The notes under the pieces were generated by a model that saw only the letters and a list, made by a program, of their open reading frames with translations, searched no databases and had not been told where the DNA came from. DNA of 64,000 nucleotides from Candidatus Lernaella stagnicola (GTDB lineage: Bacteria > Lernaellota > Lernaellaia > Lernaellales > Lernaellaceae): contig JAVCCK010000010.1 of assembly GCA_030765525.1 (NCBI GenBank), positions 248,001 to 312,000 on the forward strand, given 5' to 3'. Positions 63,013 to 64,000 of the stretch are shown here, one piece after another (the first letter of the stretch is position 1; each line of letters starts with the position of its first letter). The position numbers and the translations under genes were made by a program.

Positions 63013-63960
63013 ATGACGTTGCCGCCCTTTCCCGAACACGTGGCTGCCGCACTGGGCTCACTCGCGCTGCGCGAGAAGCTGCTGGCGGGCATGGTGCTAG
63101 TGCGCCGTTTCGAAGAGCGCGTTCTCGAATTGTTCAGCGCCGGCGAATTGTTCGGCACCACGCATTGCGCCATCGGCCAGGAAGCCGACGCCGTCGCGGT
63201 GATCGACCACCTGCGCGAAACCGACCTCGTTTTCAGCAACCATCGCTGCCACGGTCATTATCTGATTCGCACCGGCGACGCGCTGGGTTTGTTCGCTGAA
63301 TTGATGGGCCGGCGGGGCGGCGTTTGCGACGGACGCGGCGGCAGCCAGCACCTGTGTACCGGCCGCTTTTTCACCAACGGCGTGCAGGGCAATTTGACGC
63401 CGGTGGCCGCGGGCGCGGCGTACGCCGAAAAAGTCAAAAAGAGCGGTGCCATCGGCGTGCTGTTTCTGGGCGACGGCACCTTCGGCGAAGGCGTCGTGTA
63501 CGAAACCTTCAACCTACTGTCGCTCTGGCAGGTTCCGCTGCTGGTGGTCGTGGAGAACAACCGCTACGCGCAGACCACGTCGGTGGAGGCCAACTTCGCG
63601 GGCAGCTTCGTGGCGCGGGCGGCGGCGTTTGCGCTTTCGGCCGGTGAAACGACGAGCCGCGACGCCGAAGAATTGCACCGCCATTTCGCCCCGCTCGTCC
63701 GGATGGTGCGCGAGGAGCAGCAACCCCACGTTGAGGTCGTGCACACGTATCGCTATTGCGCCCACAGCAAGGGCGACGATCACCGGTCGGCGGCGGAAAT
63801 CGACGCGTGGCGCGCCACCGATCCCTTGAACCGGCTGGCCGAAGAAGTAGGTGCCGCGACCGCAGCGCGAATCGAAGCCGGCGTCGCGGAATACCTGCGG
63901 CAGTGCGAAGACGCCGCGCGCGCCTTGCCCTTCCCGAGCCTGGAGGCCGCCGATGGCTGA
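63013..63960 (+). CDS. Thiamine-diphosphate-dependent 2-oxoacid dehydrogenase E1 subunit alpha
   Basis: 315 residues. MVLVRRFEERVLELFSAGEL and HCAIGQEADAVAVIDHLRET are the E1 alpha start, SNHRCHGHYLIRTGDALGLF carries the conserved His pair, and GDGTFGEGVVYETFNLLSLW with VENNRYAQTTS is the ThDP/Mg binding motif. The later HTYRYCAHSKGDDH is the phosphorylation-loop region. This is the branched-chain or acetoin/pyruvate type with separate alpha and beta. Which oxoacid is used cannot be told. Its stop overlaps the next start by 8 bases. Confidence 0.92.
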   Translation: MTLPPFPEHVAAALGSLALREKLLAGMVLVRRFEERVLELFSAGELFGTTHCAIGQEADAVAVIDHLRETDLVFSNHRCHGHYLIRTGDALGLFAELMGRRGGVCDGRGGSQHLCTGRFFTNGVQGNLTPVAAGAAYAEKVKKSGAIGVLFLGDGTFGEGVVYETFNLLSLWQVPLLVVVENNRYAQTTSVEANFAGSFVARAAAFALSAGETTSRDAEELHRHFAPLVRMVREEQQPHVEVVHTYRYCAHSKGDDHRSAAEIDAWRATDPLNRLAEEVGAATAARIEAGVAEYLRQCEDAARALPFPSLEAADG

Positions 63961-64000
63961 GCGCTACGTCGAATCGCTCAACCGCGCCCTTCACGAAATG
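63953..64000 (+). CDS. E1 subunit beta (5' end only)
   Basis: Sixteen codons (MAERYVESLNRALHEM) are visible before the window ends. The overlap with E1 alpha and the resemblance to the usual E1 beta start, in which a short peptide leads into a helix ending Glu-Met, support the call. Confidence 0.7.
   Translation, partial: MAERYVESLNRALHEM

Overview
The window is a GC-rich chromosomal segment of a Gram-negative bacterium. The evidence is an outer-membrane beta-barrel gene (53163-54788), many exported lipoprotein-like proteins and a periplasmic carbohydrate-active gene set. The order mnmE / rsmG / parA / parB / bactofilin / atpF-atpF-atpH-atpA-atpG-atpD-atpC, without atpB and atpE, resembles the origin-proximal partition and ATP-synthase neighbourhood of Deltaproteobacteria-like lineages (former Deltaproteobacteria, Myxococcota and uncultured relatives). 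That placement is inference from gene order and style; no 16S or marker phylogeny could be run. The most distinctive trait is a very long Asp/Asn/Thr/Gly-rich linker found in many exported proteins. It follows an N-terminal lipobox-like Cys in some and precedes a C-terminal Cys-Gly-Cys tag in others.

Layout. 1-4244 (minus): an operon of a radical SAM/B12 protein, a FemAB/CelD-like acyltransferase and a membrane spermidine-synthase-like protein that runs off the window. 4411-14473: a GH114-like lipoprotein, an FG-GAP propeller protein split by an in-frame TGA, a large Ig-like/TULIP-like lipoprotein, a sugar-phosphate transferase split by an in-frame TAA, and a GH92 mannosidase-like lipoprotein. 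14479-17601: Smr-domain protein, amidohydrolase, SGNH hydrolase and PIG-L-like deacetylase. 17603-20464 (minus): three paralogous SUMF1/FGE-fold proteins plus a chimeric gene remnant. 20666-25250 (minus): two tandem paralogous acidic-tailed proteins, an HExxH metalloprotease, a small unknown ORF, an 82-bp tandem repeat and a membrane/beta-propeller protein. 25247-27286: mnmE and rsmG, divergent.

27287-36956 is a roughly 9.6 kb accessory block between rsmG and parA, genes that are usually neighbours. It holds an AT-rich membrane-protein gene, two copies of a GYF-DUF4190-pilin-like gene (each followed by rsmG 3' debris), an IS3 orfA fragment, an amphi-Trp protein, a six-hairpin glycosidase-like lipoprotein, an alpha/beta hydrolase, and a secreted protease in which the catalytic Ser segment precedes the His/Asp segment (an apparent natural circular permutation of a lysyl-endopeptidase fold). 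36957-47555 returns to core genes: parA, parB, bactofilin, a Na+/H+ antiporter, an unknown protein and seven F1Fo ATP synthase genes ending in a strong terminator.

47689-64000: SGNH hydrolase, VIT/vWA protein, rhomboid protease, outer-membrane barrel, smpB, two paralogous GT39-like mannosyltransferase-type membrane proteins, a radical SAM/B12 protein, a small membrane protein, a heparinase II/III-like protein, and the start of a 2-oxoacid dehydrogenase E1 alpha/beta pair. Together the accessory genes point to a cell investing heavily in surface-tethered hydrolases and proteases and in envelope polysaccharide work, with the acidic tether as the shared design element. No tRNA, rRNA or CRISPR array was recognised.
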